A stretch of 15,526 bases of DNA from JBOGED01 sp050743625 (lineage in GTDB: Bacteria > Actinomycetota > Nitriliruptoria > Euzebyales > Egibacteraceae): assembly GCA_050743625.1 (NCBI GenBank), contig JBOGED010000382.1:1-15526 (forward strand), written 5' to 3'. The notes below the pieces were generated by a model. The model made no database searches and was not told where the DNA came from. It saw only the letters and a list, made by a program, of their open reading frames with translations. Position numbers and translations under genes: made by a program. This document shows positions 13,650-15,526 of this stretch, one piece after another; position 1 is the first letter of the stretch, and each line of letters begins with the position of its first letter.

Positions 13650-15526
13650 GTGGCCGCGGAGAATCGCAGACCCCCCCACCAGGACGGAACCGATGGAGAC
13701 GAGGGCACGCCCAAGGCGGTGCCACCCTCCCACACGCCCTCTGAGCAAGCGGACACGCGTGGCCAGAAAAAGACGAGCCGGAATCCCGCGGCGAAACGTC
13801 CCGCCACCCGACGCTCGCCGCAGAAACCAGCGTCCGCGGACCCAACCGTCGCATTGGGAGCCTTGCGCCTACCCGACCCCGGCTCCGTTCCAAGGACGTC
13901 GCTGGACGCGTATCCCCCCGGAGTACCGTTGGGCTATGAGTACCCGCTGGTGCCCCTCACGCGCTTTCTGGACGACGCCGCGGGCGACTTTCCCGAGACG
14001 GCGGCGCTCGGGTTCATGGGTACGGAGCTGTCATACGGAAAGCTGCTTGACCACGTAGACCGCCTCGCGGGAGCACTGCAGGAGCTGGGTCTCGGCCGTC
14101 GTGACCGGATCGCACTTCTGTTGCCGAACTGTCCTCAACACATCATCGCGTTATTCGCGATCTGGCGAATCGGGGCAACCGTCGTTGATGTCGACCCCGA
14201 CGAAGACGTCGATGAGCTCGGTCGCCGGCTCTCCGAGACGCAGGTACGGGCGCTTGTGTTTCTGGACCCGGTTTACGAGAAGCTCGAGCGGGTGCTGGGC
14301 TTCCTGCCAACCGTCGAGCATCTCATCGGTACCGGCCTTCAGGACTACCTTCCCTTCGCGAAGAAGGTGTTATTCCCCCTGTTCAAGCGGCGTGACCTGC
14401 GCGAGCGTGCCGCGGGGGATGGGAGGCTGCTCCGCTTTACGGATCTCATCAAGCGCTCGTCACCCGTGTTCATTGAGGTTGCGATCGACCCCGTCCAGGA
14501 CGTCGCCGCGGTTCTCTACACGAGCGGCAAGACGGGTGAGCCGAAGGGCGTGATGCTCACGCACCTGAACCTCGTTGCGAACGCCTTCCAAGCCCGGCTG
14601 TGGATTCCCGACATCCAATCGGGCCGGGAACGCGTTCTCTGCCTTGTGCCGTTCAGCAGCGCGTGGGGACTCACTGGCTCCCTTGGGGTGGGGATGCTCT
14701 CAGGCGTCACGTTCACGCTTGTGCCAGAGTTCGATCGCGGCGCGGTCCTCAAGATCATCGACGGGCAGCAGCCTTCATTGTGCGTCGCGACGCCATCGAT
14801 GCTCGCGGAGCTCGTTGAGGGGCCTGACGTCTCGAAGTTCGACCTCTCCTCTCTCCGCGTCTGCCAGTCGGTTGGTGGGCCCCTCTCCCCGGACCTTATC
14901 GATCTCGTCGAGGAGCTGACTGGCGGCAAGCTTCGCGAGACCTACGGCTTGGTCGAAGCGGGCCCGTTCACGCACGCCAACCCGATCTACGGGATGTCGA
15001 AGTCTGGATCCATCGGACTTCCGATGCCCGACACCATCTGCCTGGTCGTCGACCAACACGAGCCGAGCCGTCCCGTTCCGCCAGGCCAACCAGGCGAGTT
15101 GGCGATTCACGGGCCGCAGGTCATGAGCGGCTACGTCAACCGAGCGTCCGACACCGCCGTTGCCCTGCGGGATGGCTGGTTGTTGACCGGCGATATCGTC
15201 GTCGTCGACGAGGACGGCTACTACCACCTGGTAGACCAGAAGCACGAGGTGATCTCCAGAGCCGGCCGGGATGTCCACCCACGCGACGTCGAGGCAGTCT
15301 TGGCCGGCCATCCCAAGGTGGCCAGGGTGGTGGTCGCCGGCATCCCAGAGTTCGCGGGTGGAGAGATGCTGAAGGCGTATGTGGTGCTCCAACCAGGGGA
15401 GATCGCCACAAGCGGCGAGATCGACGACTTCTGTCGCGCCCAGCTCGCTCCCTATCAGGTCCCCGAGCGCTATGAGTTCCGCGCGTTCCTGCCCTCGGCT
15501 CCTCCCGGCCGGCCGATGCGCGAGGC
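13650..15526 (+). CDS. Long-chain acyl-CoA ligase-like AMP-binding protein (3' end outside window)
   Basis: About 625 residues are visible from a GTG at 13650; upstream GTG 13590 and TTG 13584 in the same frame are alternatives. The first 85 residues are disordered and rich in Pro, Arg and Lys. Then YPPGVPLGYEYPLVPLTRFL and LLPNCPQHIIALFA match actinobacterial fatty-acyl-CoA ligases, which activate fatty acids through an acyl-adenylate. The ATP-binding loop reads TSGKTGEPKG (291-300), with Lys294 where Thr or Ser is usual. YGLVEAG (432-438) and LLTGD (511-515) are present. However, the expected DRK is DQK (529-531), and the lysine of the C-terminal GK motif is Arg621 in PPGRPMRE. The fold is clear, but catalytic ability is doubtful. 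It follows the sortase and small peptide genes with a 78-bp gap. Confidence 0.85.
   Translation, partial: MAAENRRPPHQDGTDGDEGTPKAVPPSHTPSEQADTRGQKKTSRNPAAKRPATRRSPQKPASADPTVALGALRLPDPGSVPRTSLDAYPPGVPLGYEYPLVPLTRFLDDAAGDFPETAALGFMGTELSYGKLLDHVDRLAGALQELGLGRRDRIALLLPNCPQHIIALFAIWRIGATVVDVDPDEDVDELGRRLSETQVRALVFLDPVYEKLERVLGFLPTVEHLIGTGLQDYLPFAKKVLFPLFKRRDLRERAAGDGRLLRFTDLIKRSSPVFIEVAIDPVQDVAAVLYTSGKTGEPKGVMLTHLNLVANAFQARLWIPDIQSGRERVLCLVPFSSAWGLTGSLGVGMLSGVTFTLVPEFDRGAVLKIIDGQQPSLCVATPSMLAELVEGPDVSKFDLSSLRVCQSVGGPLSPDLIDLVEELTGGKLRETYGLVEAGPFTHANPIYGMSKSGSIGLPMPDTICLVVDQHEPSRPVPPGQPGELAIHGPQVMSGYVNRASDTAVALRDGWLLTGDIVVVDEDGYYHLVDQKHEVISRAGRDVHPRDVEAVLAGHPKVARVVVAGIPEFAGGEMLKAYVVLQPGEIATSGEIDDFCRAQLAPYQVPERYEFRAFLPSAPPGRPMRE

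Overview
The window is GC-rich DNA, most likely from an actinomycete-type bacterium (Actinomycetota). The best lineage markers are a short CrgA-like division protein on the minus strand, next to a DUF881-like remnant and a class E sortase. That neighbourhood is typical of Actinomycetota. GTG and TTG starts and 4 to 8 bp gene overlaps are common. Nothing supports a genus-level call.

Left third (1 to about 4180) is accessory DNA. A STAND-type NTPase (NB-ARC-like ATPase, winged helix, TPR repeats), cut by the left edge, overlaps by 8 bp a gene for a TIR-like protein. The pair looks like a bacterial NLR-style immune module with the effector in a separate gene. Next come two small toxin-antitoxin-like modules on the minus strand. 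One is a DUF4160/DUF2442 pair in which both genes carry a single-base frameshift. The other is a BrnT-like toxin gene, also frameshifted, followed by an intact ribbon-helix-helix antitoxin gene. The region ends at a 3' fragment of a tRNA-Ala(UGC) gene (4136-4178), which has the shape of an integration scar. Its orientation predicts that the element lies to the left and an intact tRNA-Ala lies beyond the window.

Between 4179 and 4722 there is no gene. Bases 4320-4602 form a chain of overlapping palindromes built on shared CTGCA/TGCAG cores, with different inner hairpins between them. This is the most unusual structure in the window and I cannot assign it to a known repeat class.

Right two thirds (4723 to the end) look like ordinary chromosome. 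A three-gene ABC-2 exporter operon (two permeases and an ATPase, 4723-7317) converges, with a 66 bp tail overlap, on a minus-strand operon of an MFS exporter plus a NatA/NatB-like ABC exporter (7252-10539). Divergent from that operon is a thiolase with an overlapping gene for a membrane-anchored zinc-ribbon protein (10611-12105). A palindromic terminator-like element separates these from crgA (minus). After a truncated DUF881-like remnant come a class E sortase, a translationally coupled 41-residue membrane peptide, and a fatty-acyl-CoA-ligase-like gene that runs off the right edge and has several substituted catalytic motifs.
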